64,000 nucleotides of DNA from Ruminococcus sp. AM22-13 (GTDB lineage: Bacteria > Bacillota > Clostridia > Lachnospirales > Lachnospiraceae). Made by a program: the position numbers and the translations under genes. The notes beneath the pieces are model-generated. The model had not been told where the DNA came from, made no database searches, and saw only the letters and a list, made by a program, of their open reading frames with translations. Below are positions 1 to 8,717 of the stretch, in pieces; the stretch's first letter is position 1; each line of letters opens with the position of its first letter. The stretch spans positions 1 to 64,000 of the forward strand of contig NZ_QRIL01000016.1 in the NCBI RefSeq assembly GCF_003471165.1, read 5' to 3'.

Positions 1-94
1 ATTTCAAGAGCATATTGTTCTTTTTTCTATTATAATATATTTATTGTGTCAGAACAAGTGTTTTTGCGATTTTTTATGAATTTGAGCAGATATG

Positions 95-283
95 GTTACT
101 GTTCACTGGTAATATCCCGCGAGGTGTTTTTTGTGAGCGAAGGTCACCTACAGAACCTGCCACTGGCAGCTTCTTACGGATGCTTGGCAACAGAAAACCC
201 GAGACATACCGCGCGAATTTATGCGATTAGCATAAATTCTGTGCATCGCGAAGCGTGTTGCTGGGAACGGAGTGAACAGTAAC
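95..283. repeat. Modular palindromic dispersed repeat, copy A
   Basis: Element of 189 bp bounded by GTTACTGTTCACT and its inverted counterpart AGTGAACAGTAAC. Internal hairpin modules include GTGAGCGAAGGTCAC and an inverted repeat around ATTTATGCGATTAGCATAAAT. The copy at 57349-57493, in the opposite orientation, matches it almost base for base but lacks an internal 44-bp block. A 78-codon reading frame crosses it but has no ribosome binding site. It resembles a MITE or REP/ERIC-like element; mobility is inferred from the copies only. Confidence 0.85.
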
Positions 284-425
284 AAAAAATTCTTTTTTCT
301 GATTTCATTATATCCCTCTGATTGATTTTTTACATCTGCAGATGTTATAATTATAGTATTCTCAGATACAGTAATCTATCAGAATAGTCCTTATTTTTTA
401 TAAAAATCGTACGCGAGGTGAATTT

Positions 426-1334
426 ATGGGATTAATCAGAACAGAGCTTATGCCAGATTCTTCAGAAGTAGTTCCTTATGATCAGGCCGGAATTCCTTTG
501 TATATCCGTGCTGCACATCTTGCTTCATATTATAATATGTGTGCTCCCTGTCACTGGCATGATGATATTGAATGGATCTATATTATCACTGGAAAAATGA
601 GATATTATGTGAACGGAAAAAGACTTATCTTAAATGAAGGTGATTCCGTGATGGTCAATGCAAGACAGATGCATTACGGATATGCTTTTGAACAACAGGA
701 CTGCTATTTTCTCTGTATTCTGTTTCACCCTTCTTTGTTTGGGAATAACCAGATATTACAGGAAAAATATTTTCTTCCTTTTTTCGAAAACACCAGCCTG
801 AAATTTCATCATTTTTACTCAAATGATGAAGCAGGGGTGAAAGCCGGCAGATATTTACAGGAAGTTCTCCTGTTGAAAGAAGATTCTGATTCAGGTTATG
901 AATTAGGTGTTATAAGCTGTATGCTGGAACTATGGAGCTTTCTTATCCGCACTGATCTGCTGTCAGCTGCAAAAAATAAATCAGAGTCCGAACAGGAACT
1001 GAATATTCAGAAAGATATGGTATCCTTTATTTATCAACACTACCCTGAGAAAATATCGCTTACGGATATTGCAGCAGCCGGTCATGTGGGAAGGAGTAAA
1101 TGCTGCCAGATATTCAAGCATTATATGCAGCAGTCACCTGTGGATTTTCTCAATACCTACCGATTAAAGATCAGCTGCCGTTTTCTGTGCACTACGCAGA
1201 AAAGCATAACAGAGATTGCGATCTTGTGCGGATTTAATCATTTAAGTTATTTTTCCAAATATTTTATGGAATGTTATGGATGTACGCCAAGAGAATATCG
1301 TACGCTCCATGAACACGAAACACTTTTGACCTAA
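426..1334 (+). CDS. AraC family transcriptional regulator
   Basis: A 302-residue protein with the usual length and architecture of AraC/XylS regulators. The N-terminal part (about residues 30-130) is cupin-like, with CHWHDDIEWIYI and the EGDSVMVNARQMHYG strand typical of sugar-sensing arms. The C-terminal 100 residues hold two helix-turn-helix units, ending in the family signature ITEIAILCGFNHLSYFSKYF followed by GCTPREYR. It probably senses a small ligand and activates a carbohydrate locus, but no same-strand partner lies next to it, so the target is unknown. The start follows the purine-rich GCGAGGTGAATTT. A terminator closes it at once, so it is monocistronic. Confidence 0.9.
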   Translation: MGLIRTELMPDSSEVVPYDQAGIPLYIRAAHLASYYNMCAPCHWHDDIEWIYIITGKMRYYVNGKRLILNEGDSVMVNARQMHYGYAFEQQDCYFLCILFHPSLFGNNQILQEKYFLPFFENTSLKFHHFYSNDEAGVKAGRYLQEVLLLKEDSDSGYELGVISCMLELWSFLIRTDLLSAAKNKSESEQELNIQKDMVSFIYQHYPEKISLTDIAAAGHVGRSKCCQIFKHYMQQSPVDFLNTYRLKISCRFLCTTQKSITEIAILCGFNHLSYFSKYFMECYGCTPREYRTLHEHETLLT

Positions 1335-1340
1335 AAAAAA

Positions 1341-1378
1341 GAGACTGCTACATCTTAATGTGTAAACAGTCTCTTTTT
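1341..1378 (+). terminator. Rho-independent terminator of the AraC gene
   Basis: Stem GAGACTG / CAGTCTC around a 19-base loop, preceded by an A run and followed by CTTTTTC. It lies 7 bases after the AraC stop codon. Confidence 0.85.
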
Positions 1379-1445
1379 CGCATTTTAAATATTTAGAACC
1401 CGCTGATTTATTACGTAAATCACTATTTTCTCATATTTAATTCAA

Positions 1446-1868
1446 TTATACTAATGCAGCACCCAGTGCTTTGCATGCTTCTGTAGCTTCATCATCCGGT
1501 TCTTCCTGGCAGATCACACTTTCGCATACAAGGTTTGCACCAGCTTCTTTGCAGGAGTCTTCCCAGTTGCGCATCCATTCGCCATCTCCCCATCCGTAAG
1601 AACCAAACAGAGCGATATTTTTGCCTTTGAGTGCATCTTTACATCCATCAAACATCGGCTCGAACTCTGTATCTTCCAGAACTTCATCTCCCATTGCCGG
1701 GCATCCAAAAGCGATTGCATCATATTCAGCTACTTTAGATCCGTCAAAATCCTCACAAGTATGAAGAACAGCCTCGCCGCCTTTTTCCTTAATTCCATCT
1801 GCTACTGCATTTGCCATTGCCTCTGTGTTTCCTGTGCTGCTCCAATAAACAACTGCTACTTTACTCAT
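1446..1868 (-). CDS. Flavodoxin
   Basis: A 140-residue short-chain flavodoxin, a cytoplasmic FMN electron carrier that can replace ferredoxin. The FMN phosphate loop is at residues 10-16 (SSTGNTE), and the flavin-flanking loops FGCPAMGD and FGSYGWGDGEW are present, as is the C-terminal CEEPDDEA-like segment. The length is complete for the family. The start codon has AGGAGG just upstream. An 18-bp perfect palindrome lies 57 bases before the start and may be an operator. The DUF3793 gene upstream on the same strand is a frequent flavodoxin neighbour in Clostridia, from general knowledge, which suggests a shared redox or metal role. Confidence 0.93.
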   Translation of the reverse strand: MSKVAVVYWSSTGNTEAMANAVADGIKEKGGEAVLHTCEDFDGSKVAEYDAIAFGCPAMGDEVLEDTEFEPMFDGCKDALKGKNIALFGSYGWGDGEWMRNWEDSCKEAGANLVCESVICQEEPDDEATEACKALGAALV

Positions 1869-1924
1869 GATTAAAATCCTCCTTAAAATCTGCTTTAACA
1901 GTAATTCTCATTTTATTTATAATA

Positions 1925-1942
1925 AAAAGTCATATGACTTTT
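1925..1942. promoter_or_regulatory. 18-bp perfect palindrome upstream of flavodoxin
   Basis: AAAAGTCATATGACTTTT is a perfect inverted repeat in the flavodoxin upstream region, just upstream of a TATAAA-like box read on the minus strand. It has the form of a dimeric repressor site (iron- or redox-responsive type is a guess). No regulator gene is adjacent. Confidence 0.5.
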
Positions 1943-2049
1943 CTATTATACAACTTCTTAAACAAACGTTATTTATTCCCGTACCTGTTCGATGTTATAG
2001 AAACACACCCTTGTCAAACGATGTTCGTAATTCGTTTAATTTAGGATAT

Positions 2050-2601
2050 TTACGCCGCTACTGTCAACTGGCGAACACTTCTTCCCTGGTTCCAAAGTCG
2101 AACATATACGCTGGTACATTTCTTAAATCTCGCAAAAGCTTTTACTGCTTCACATTCATTACAGTAAACTTTCCAGCAGCCCACACATTTACAATTCTGC
2201 CCCGCATTTTTAATAAACCCGATCACATCACCCAGCGGATATCCAAGAAACAAACCTATCTCATGAGGGAAATCCTCACGCTGCGCAAGACGGTCTCTTA
2301 GTCTTTCCAGAGCATATGCAGGATCCGTACTCTCATAGCCGTATTTCTTCATAAATTTTGCTACACCGGGTTTCTTCAGATCTCTTTCCAGGCTGGAAAA
2401 ACGGCAGACATAGATCAGTGCCTTACTTTCACTCTTGCGAAGGACTGTGATGGAAACACCTTTTTCCTTTACGCATTCATTAAAATCGTCTACGCTCTTC
2501 CATAATTCTTCCTCAGATTCATATTTATATGTAAAAAGATTTCCGGTTTTAATAGATGCCAATGTAGGTGAACAATGTTCGATCACAGATTTCTCCAGCA
2601 T
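2050..2601 (-). CDS. DUF3793 family protein
   Basis: A 183-residue protein recognised as DUF3793, a Clostridia family of unknown function. Visible hallmarks are the N-terminal CSPTLASIKTGNLF, the central LRKSESKALIYVCR, the HEIGLFLGYPLGDVIGFI segment, and a cysteine group CKCVGCWKVYCNECEA that could bind a metal or cluster. There is no signal peptide or membrane segment. It is followed on the same strand by flavodoxin after about 180 bases, so co-regulation is possible. The last 20 residues, beginning CTSVYVRLWNQG, look family-typical. Biochemical activity is unknown. Confidence 0.8.
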   Translation of the reverse strand: MLEKSVIEHCSPTLASIKTGNLFTYKYESEEELWKSVDDFNECVKEKGVSITVLRKSESKALIYVCRFSSLERDLKKPGVAKFMKKYGYESTDPAYALERLRDRLAQREDFPHEIGLFLGYPLGDVIGFIKNAGQNCKCVGCWKVYCNECEAVKAFARFKKCTSVYVRLWNQGRSVRQLTVAA

Positions 2602-2826
2602 GTCAGATATCCTCTCTTATAATAAATTCATTCGGTTAGCATATACTAACTATGTATTAAAAAATAAAGCTTTACAAACAGTTCTCTCTAAATTTAATCT
2701 CTGCAAAGCTTATTTGCTGCCATTCAACAGCGGTCTTGGTTAGTTAAATCTAACTTCATGTTTTAATATATACTAAAAGACTTCTGCTGTCAAGTTAATT
2801 TTATATAACTTTTTTCTTTTATCTCA

Positions 2827-2848
2827 GGTGTGGCAAAAAAGCCACACC
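2827..2848. terminator. Hairpin after sbcC
   Basis: Perfect 8-bp stem GGTGTGGC / GCCACACC with an A6 loop, immediately after the sbcC stop codon. The U tract is better on the plus strand than on the minus strand, so its role as the sbcC terminator is likely but not certain. Confidence 0.6.
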
Positions 2849-2854
2849 TCCTTC

Positions 2855-5800
2855 TTAATTTTCTATTGTAACAGCACTGCCAATTCCATCTTCTGTTCTT
2901 TTTTTATTCACTATGATTTTTTTGTCAATACGCTCTTTCAGTTCTGATACATGAGAAACAATTCCCACTAATCTGCTTCCCTGACTTAAATCTTTTAACG
3001 CGCGGATTGCCTGATCCAGTGAATCTTCATCCAGAGATCCGAAACCTTCATCCACAAACATGGTGTCCAGCTGAATTCCACCTGAATTTGACTGAATCTC
3101 ATCAGAAAGACCAAGCGCCAGAGATAATGAAGCCTGAAAAGATTCTCCACCTGAAAGAGATTTGACGCTTCGGTTGCTTCCGTTATAATGATCGATAACA
3201 TCCAGTTCCAGTCCGGTTTTTCCTACTCTGCTTTTATTTTCTTTTCGCCGGATCAATTCATACTGACCACCACTCATTGTCATCAGCCGGATATTTGCTC
3301 TCGCAAGAATACGGTCAAAATACTGCATCTGAATGTAAGTTTCCAGCATGATTCTTGCCTTACCTGTTATCGTGCCATTTGCGGTATCTGACAAAGATTT
3401 CATCCATTTCCATCGGGTTTCCGTTTTCATAAGTTCGGTCTGCTGCCTGCGGACTTTTTCATACATATCACCGTTGATTTCCAGACGGGCATGAACTTCA
3501 TCACGTTCTGATGAAAGTATTTTCTTTTGCTCCTGAAAACTTTCCTTCTGAATTTCTAAATCTTCTGATGAAATATTTACAGATTCTTTTAACTGTTCTG
3601 TCAAAGATGTGATTACTGAATTCAGCTCTGTCATTCTCTTCTCTAAGGCATCTTTTTTCTCTGTTATTGTCTTATAATGCAGCTCCAGTTCCTGACGTTT
3701 CTGTGTCTGGCTCTGGATCTGAGACAGGATTTCCTCTTTCGTGCGCTCTCCAAGCTCTTTTTCCATTGTCTCTTTCTGTTTCAGGAGCTGATCATATCGT
3801 GATTTCTCTGCCGCTATCTGCTGCTGATTTTGATTTATCTTATCTGTAAAAACAGTAAGATCCGTCTGTATTTTAGTGATCTGCGTCTCCAGAAGTTTTC
3901 TGTATTCCAGAAGTCCCGCCAGTTTTTCCTGCTTCTGATTCAGGAAATTCTGTTGCTCTTTCAGCCATTTTTCTGCATTCTTTCCCCTATTCACAAGTAA
4001 CAGCATATTATCACAATTTTGCTGATGATTTTCTTCCACCTTATCAATCTGTTGTTGTAGCAATACTAAGTTCTCGTCGCTTTTTTGCCTGTCCTCTTTA
4101 TACATTGACTCAAGCAGCTGATTATCCAGCTGGCTTTGAAGCTGCTCACTGATACTCTCCTGCTGGCTTTTTCTCTTTTCAAGACTGATACGAAGTTTCT
4201 GATATTCTTTCTCGTGCTCCTCTGATTGCAAAGTCATTTCTTCCTTTTGCTTCAAGATAGCCTGCTGAGCTTTTTTCTGCTCTTGGATTTCTTCTATCTG
4301 TATCTGAACAACGCTTTCCTGTGTCTCAAGAAGCTGCTGTGTCACTGAAACATCCTCTTTTTCCACATCCAGGTACTGTACTGCATAATTTTTGTAATTT
4401 TCCTGTAATTCTTCCTGTGAATGCTGTAACAGTCCGGCAGCTTCTCCTGCCTGCACACTTGCTGCAGAAGCTTCTTTCTCTGCCATTTCCGCAAGTTTTT
4501 TCTGCTGTTTCAACTGTTTTTCTGTCGGTACTTTTTCCGGAATCTGTGTAAGCTTTGGATGATGAACAGATCCACATACAGGACACGGACTTCCCTCTCG
4601 CAGTTTGGCTGCAAGAACACCCGCCTGCGCATCCAGAAAAGCCTGTTCCATTTTATTTAAAAGATCTTTTGTTTCTGCCAGCTTCGCAGACGCGGCCAGA
4701 TATGCTGCTCTTTTGCTTTCTGCCTCTTTTGCAAAATTCTGACAACGTATCTGCTGCTCTTTCATCTTTCTGATATGCTGCATTCGCTGAATCAGATTAT
4801 TCTCTTTAACTTCCAGATTCTCACCAGAAATAAGTTTTTGTTCCAGCTCACCCAGATTCTTTTTTAATTTCTCAGAAAGTGTTTCTTCTTCCTCGGACTG
4901 CTTCTCCAATTCCAGAATTTTTGTATGCAGAAAATCCAGATTCCCACAATTTTTGTGGATTTCTGTATAGAGATTATCAATCTTCTCCTTCTGATAATCC
5001 GTTTCCGCTTTCTCTTTCTCAGTCTTATCTGTTGTCTGATATTCTTTTTGTTTCTCTTCCAGAATGCTGCCTGCCCCTTTTTGTTTCTCATCCAGAGACA
5101 CGCTGTTTTTTTTCAGATTCTCTATCTGCGCACCGGCATCTTCCAGTTCTTTCATCAGATTTTCCAGCCTTGTATAGCGATCCAGATTTTCTTTTTCTTT
5201 CTGTATGGAAAGCAACAACTGCTGAACCTGTTCTGGTTCTGTCGCAGCATTTTCTGCCTCTTCTTTTGCTTTTGCAAGCTGCGGAATCAACATTTCCATC
5301 TCTTTTTGTAGCTGTTCCCTTTTTACTTTTGCATCCGCTTCTTTATGAACCTTTCCTAAAAGCTGATTCACATCTTCCAGTTTTATATCATTCTCTTTAA
5401 TCTGCTTATTTAAATCTTTCAGAACTTTTTTATCTGCTTTAAGCAGCTCTCCCAGAAGTTCCAGTCCTTCTTCCAGATTTCCCTCAAATCCATTCTTCTC
5501 AAGCAACTCCCACTGCTGTCCCAGTGTATCCTGTGCCGGATACCTGACCTGTTCCGTATATTGCCGGATACTGCGCAACAGCTCTTTATACGCCTTATCC
5601 AGACTGCCCGCCTCGAATTTCAGCTTCTCCTGAATAACCTTGTAAATATCTGTATGAAAAAGTTTCCTGAAAATATTGCTCCGCTCTTCTGTATCCGCCA
5701 GAAGCAGCTTTCTGAAATCTCCCTGCGCAATCATGGCAATCTGCGTAAACTGCTTCATATCCAGCCCAAGCAACTCTGTAATCGCCTGATTTACCTCTTT

Positions 5801-6187
5801 CAGCTTCGTCACCGGCGACTTCCCATCAGAAAAAGTCAGCAATGCTTCCCCCTTCTGCATCGTCATCCCAGTACCTCTGGCCTTCGGGCGCTCATAATCC
5901 GGACTCCTTTTTACCGTATACACCTTATCTTTATATTCAAAAACATATTCCGCATAAGTAGGTGTCTCCGGCTTTGCATACTTACTTCGTAGCATCGATG
6001 CCTCACGAATTCCACCGCTGGTTTCCCCGTACAGGGCAAACGTAATCCCATCAAAAATCGTAGTCTTTCCAGCCCCTGTATCTCCTGTCACCAAAAACAG
6101 TCCCTGACCTCCAAACTGCGTAAAATCAATCACCGTCTCACCTGCATACGGTCCAAATGCAGATAATGTCAGCTTCAATGGTTTCAT
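2855..6187 (-). CDS. sbcC: Exonuclease SbcCD subunit C (SMC-like ATPase)
   Basis: A 1110-residue Rad50/SbcC-type ATPase. The Walker A is at residues 35-43 (GDTGAGKTT), followed by the Q-loop region FTQIAMIAQGDFRKLL. Long coiled coils flank a zinc hook CPVCG near residue 538. The ABC signature LSGGESF is near residue 1010, and Walker B FVDEGFGSLDE near 1043. With SbcD it forms a DNA double-strand-end and hairpin nuclease acting in repair and on palindromes. Its start overlaps the sbcD stop by 4 bases (ATGA), so the two are translationally coupled. Many antisense reading frames over the coiled coil reflect its lysine/glutamate-rich codons. Confidence 0.96.
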   Translation of the reverse strand: MKPLKLTLSAFGPYAGETVIDFTQFGGQGLFLVTGDTGAGKTTIFDGITFALYGETSGGIREASMLRSKYAKPETPTYAEYVFEYKDKVYTVKRSPDYERPKARGTGMTMQKGEALLTFSDGKSPVTKLKEVNQAITELLGLDMKQFTQIAMIAQGDFRKLLLADTEERSNIFRKLFHTDIYKVIQEKLKFEAGSLDKAYKELLRSIRQYTEQVRYPAQDTLGQQWELLEKNGFEGNLEEGLELLGELLKADKKVLKDLNKQIKENDIKLEDVNQLLGKVHKEADAKVKREQLQKEMEMLIPQLAKAKEEAENAATEPEQVQQLLLSIQKEKENLDRYTRLENLMKELEDAGAQIENLKKNSVSLDEKQKGAGSILEEKQKEYQTTDKTEKEKAETDYQKEKIDNLYTEIHKNCGNLDFLHTKILELEKQSEEEETLSEKLKKNLGELEQKLISGENLEVKENNLIQRMQHIRKMKEQQIRCQNFAKEAESKRAAYLAASAKLAETKDLLNKMEQAFLDAQAGVLAAKLREGSPCPVCGSVHHPKLTQIPEKVPTEKQLKQQKKLAEMAEKEASAASVQAGEAAGLLQHSQEELQENYKNYAVQYLDVEKEDVSVTQQLLETQESVVQIQIEEIQEQKKAQQAILKQKEEMTLQSEEHEKEYQKLRISLEKRKSQQESISEQLQSQLDNQLLESMYKEDRQKSDENLVLLQQQIDKVEENHQQNCDNMLLLVNRGKNAEKWLKEQQNFLNQKQEKLAGLLEYRKLLETQITKIQTDLTVFTDKINQNQQQIAAEKSRYDQLLKQKETMEKELGERTKEEILSQIQSQTQKRQELELHYKTITEKKDALEKRMTELNSVITSLTEQLKESVNISSEDLEIQKESFQEQKKILSSERDEVHARLEINGDMYEKVRRQQTELMKTETRWKWMKSLSDTANGTITGKARIMLETYIQMQYFDRILARANIRLMTMSGGQYELIRRKENKSRVGKTGLELDVIDHYNGSNRSVKSLSGGESFQASLSLALGLSDEIQSNSGGIQLDTMFVDEGFGSLDEDSLDQAIRALKDLSQGSRLVGIVSHVSELKERIDKKIIVNKKRTEDGIGSAVTIEN

Positions 6188-7320
6188 GCCTGCACCTCCT
6201 TCAGATTCTGAATCAGCCTTTCCATAAACTCCGTCTGCTCTTCCTTCATCGGCTCATTATTCAAAAGTTCATAAAACTCCCCAAACAACTCCAGCTCCGA
6301 CTTCTGCTCCTGTGCCTCAACAGCCTGAACTTCCCTGTTCTCCCTGGTGCGCTTATTATCATACTCCAGCCGCATCAGATTCGGGTAAATCGTACGCAGT
6401 TTCTGCAACGCACCCGGCACATCCTCTTCATCTGTCAATGTAATCTGAAGATAGTCCATCTTATTCTCCGCAGTATACCTCTCCTTCGCCGTCACTTCCA
6501 TATAAGTTCCGCGAACTTTTCGCATATCCCTCATAGGAACCAATGGAACCGTATTAATCTGCACGTTCCCTTTTTCTAATAACTCCACGATCGTCACCGA
6601 TTTCTTATGATCTACTTCAGAAAAAGAATACTTCAACGGCGTTCCACTGTAACGCAGCGTCTCTCTCCCCATCTTCTGCGGCCTGTGAATATGCCCCAGC
6701 GCCACATAATCAAATTTATCAAATACTTCTGCACTCACATTATCAAGACCACCTACCGAAGTCTCCTCAGAATCACACCTGTCAGCCCCCGTCACAAACT
6801 GATGCGCAACCAGAATATTCCTCTGCGAAGCATCCACCTCACATTCCTGTAACGCAGCCATAACGCCATCCTCATAACTTTCGATATCATCCCGCTGTAA
6901 GACATGCCGCACCGTCGCCGGTTTCAAAAACGGCAGAAGATAAACATTCACCAACCCATACTCATCCTCCAGCCCAATCTTCTTCACATTCCCATCATAA
7001 ACCTGCGAAATATAAATATCACTACTCTCAAACAACTTCGCCCCAAAAGAAAGCCTCTCCGCTGAATCATGATTTCCACTGATCATATACACCGGCATCT
7101 TCAACTTCGCCAGCCTCGTAATAAACTCATCAAACAATTGCACCGCCTCCGCCGACGGCACCACCTTATCATAAACATCCCCGGCAATCAGAATCCCATC
7201 AACACGCTGTTCTTCAAAAATTCCCAGCATCTGATCCAATATATACCTCTGATCCTCCAACATAGAAAAATCATGCACTCTTTTCCCAATATGCAGATCC
7301 GCAATATGTGCAAACTTCAT
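6184..7320 (-). CDS. sbcD: Exonuclease SbcCD subunit D (Mre11-type nuclease)
   Basis: Metallophosphoesterase nuclease partner of SbcC. The manganese-binding motifs are visible in order: HIADLHIGK near the N-terminus, GDVYDK, GNHDS, and LGHIHRP. About 378 residues, typical length. The start is placed at the internal ATG at 7320 because GGGAGAGGG stands 8 bases before it, whereas the ATG 18 bases further upstream has no Shine-Dalgarno sequence; the native protein then begins MKFAHIADLH. It is the first gene of the sbcDC pair. A short AT-rich gap separates it from the fructose regulator gene. Confidence 0.95.
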   Translation of the reverse strand: MKFAHIADLHIGKRVHDFSMLEDQRYILDQMLGIFEEQRVDGILIAGDVYDKVVPSAEAVQLFDEFITRLAKLKMPVYMISGNHDSAERLSFGAKLFESSDIYISQVYDGNVKKIGLEDEYGLVNVYLLPFLKPATVRHVLQRDDIESYEDGVMAALQECEVDASQRNILVAHQFVTGADRCDSEETSVGGLDNVSAEVFDKFDYVALGHIHRPQKMGRETLRYSGTPLKYSFSEVDHKKSVTIVELLEKGNVQINTVPLVPMRDMRKVRGTYMEVTAKERYTAENKMDYLQITLTDEEDVPGALQKLRTIYPNLMRLEYDNKRTRENREVQAVEAQEQKSELELFGEFYELLNNEPMKEEQTEFMERLIQNLKEVQA

Positions 7321-7452
7321 CAATACACCCTCTCCCATTCAAAATAGCAACCCCCGCAGGGGACTTACTTGATTCGGTTAATATATCTATAAATTGATTT
7401 TTGAATCAATAATCAAGATATCAACTTATTGGTACCACTCCCATTACTTAAT

Positions 7453-8193
7453 TTATACCTTCAGAATATTTCTGCTTTCCCTATATTCCTCCGGAATCTC
7501 TTCCGTCAGAATACATCCATCTGCAAATTCCCCAAATGTCACAGAACTCACCTGTCCAAACTTAGTCGTATCTGCCAGAACATACACATCTTTGCACTGT
7601 TTCATCGCTGTGCTCTTCACGATTGCCTCATTGGCATCCGGTGTTGTGAAGCCCTCTCTTTTCGCGATTCCATTTGTTCCAAAGAAGCCTTTGGTGAAAT
7701 GATACATCTGGATCATCTGCATCGCCTGGCTTCCGACAACCGCCTCTGTAGAACTCTTCAGTTCTCCCCCGATCAGGTAGACGCGAATCCCCATCTTCGC
7801 CAACGTCTGCGCATGGGATACTGCATTTGTGACAAAGGATGCCTGTGTACCTTCCAGATATTCTAACATCAGCCCTGTGGTAGTTCCTGCATCCAGATAA
7901 ACAAAGTCATCCGGTAAAATAAGACTGGCTGCATATTTTGCTATCTTTTTCTTTTCTTCTTTATTTAGTTCTGATTTCTGCGCTACTGTGGGTTCGTAGG
8001 CAGTTACCTTGTGATTTAATGCCACTGCCCCGCCAAAAACTTTGGTAAGCTTTCCTGCTTTATCCAGCGCTGTGATATCTCTGCGCACTGTGGACTCTGA
8101 TGCATCCAGAAGTTCTTTCAGTTCCGTAACAGTGATACTCTTTTTTTCCTCCAGAAGCCTCAGAATAATTTCATGTCTCTGTTCTGTCAGCAT
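7453..8193 (-). CDS. fruR: DeoR/GlpR family regulator of the fructose locus
   Basis: A 246-residue DeoR-type repressor. The N-terminal winged helix covers residues 1-57, with the family signature SITVTELKELLDASESTVRRDI. The C-terminal sugar-phosphate sensor domain shows YLDAGTTTGLMLEYL, FVTNA, LIGGELK and GFFGTNG. By position behind fruK-fruA-HPr it is predicted to repress the fructose PTS genes and to respond to fructose 1-phosphate or a related ester; this is inference from family and context. The start has GGAGG 8 bases upstream. It lies beyond the fru terminator, so it is probably transcribed separately or by read-through. Confidence 0.85.
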   Translation of the reverse strand: MLTEQRHEIILRLLEEKKSITVTELKELLDASESTVRRDITALDKAGKLTKVFGGAVALNHKVTAYEPTVAQKSELNKEEKKKIAKYAASLILPDDFVYLDAGTTTGLMLEYLEGTQASFVTNAVSHAQTLAKMGIRVYLIGGELKSSTEAVVGSQAMQMIQMYHFTKGFFGTNGIAKREGFTTPDANEAIVKSTAMKQCKDVYVLADTTKFGQVSSVTFGEFADGCILTEEIPEEYRESRNILKV

Positions 8194-8233
8194 ACTGTGC
8201 CTCCATTTATCTATTTTAATTCAAATATTATAA

Positions 8234-8261
8234 ACCCCATCGCCAAAGGCGATTTTCAATG
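8234..8261. repeat. Fragment of the dispersed repeat (ATCGCC module)
   Basis: The hairpin CCCATCGCCAAAGGCGATTTT with a following CAATG matches a module in the repeat at 53095-53237 (CCCATCGCCGAAGGCGATTTT), in the same orientation. This is a partial copy between fruR and the fru terminator. Confidence 0.55.
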
Positions 8262-8302
8262 AGCTTTACCTGATGATTATATTCTCTCTCATTGTAACAG
8301 AA

Positions 8303-8329
8303 ACAGGAGATGATTGCATCATCTCCTGT
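8303..8329 (-). terminator. Terminator of the fruK-fruA-HPr operon
   Basis: Near-perfect stem ACAGGAGATGATG/CATCATCTCCTGT, read on the minus strand after the HPr stop and followed by TTCTGTT. Confidence 0.8.
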
Positions 8330-8360
8330 CCTTCTTATTTCTTATATTTAATTCCGTTAA

Positions 8361-8618
8361 TTACAGATTTTCCTGCATGAATTTGCTTACTGCTTCGTAT
8401 GCAGCTTCTTCATCAGCACCTTCGATTGTGAATGTTACTTCATGACCTTTCTTAACGCCAAGTCCCATCAGTGCAAGAAGTTTTCTGCAGTCTACTTTCT
8501 TTCCTTCTTTTTCGATAGATACTGTAGATTCAAAACCTTTTACCAGTTTTACAAGCTCTCCTGCCGGACGTGCATGAATTCCTTCGTTGTCTGTGATTAC
8601 GTACTTAAATTCTTTCAT
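8361..8618 (-). CDS. HPr family phosphocarrier (fructose operon copy), Lys at position 46
   Basis: An 85-residue HPr-like protein that relays phosphate from enzyme I to EIIA domains. The active-site His15 sits in GIHARPAG. Where Bacillus HPr has the regulatory Ser46, alignment through KKVDCRKLLALMGLG places Lys46, so this protein should not be a substrate for HPr kinase at that site. It is the third gene after fruK and fruA, 99 bases behind fruA, like dedicated fructose HPr proteins in other bacteria. The start ATG is preceded by GGAGG. A second HPr-like gene lies at 62462-62719 beside ptsI. Confidence 0.92.
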   Translation of the reverse strand: MKEFKYVITDNEGIHARPAGELVKLVKGFESTVSIEKEGKKVDCRKLLALMGLGVKKGHEVTFTIEGADEEAAYEAVSKFMQENL

Positions 8619-8717
8619 TTTTAATATCCTCCATATCTTTGTTTTGTTTTTTACCTGTTTGATTCATATACCGATAACCGGTAGATAAACCTGTCAGGTT
8701 TTGTTTCATTTCACTGT

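Noticed and set aside
46..282. 78-codon frame across the first repeat
   Set aside because: It is read through the palindromic repeat, lacks a ribosome site, and is not kept in the near-identical copy at 57349-57493, where a 44-bp block is missing.
4879..5400. Long plus-strand frames opposite sbcC
   Set aside because: Ser/Leu/Phe-rich shadows of the Lys/Glu-rich coiled coil codons; no starts with ribosome sites.
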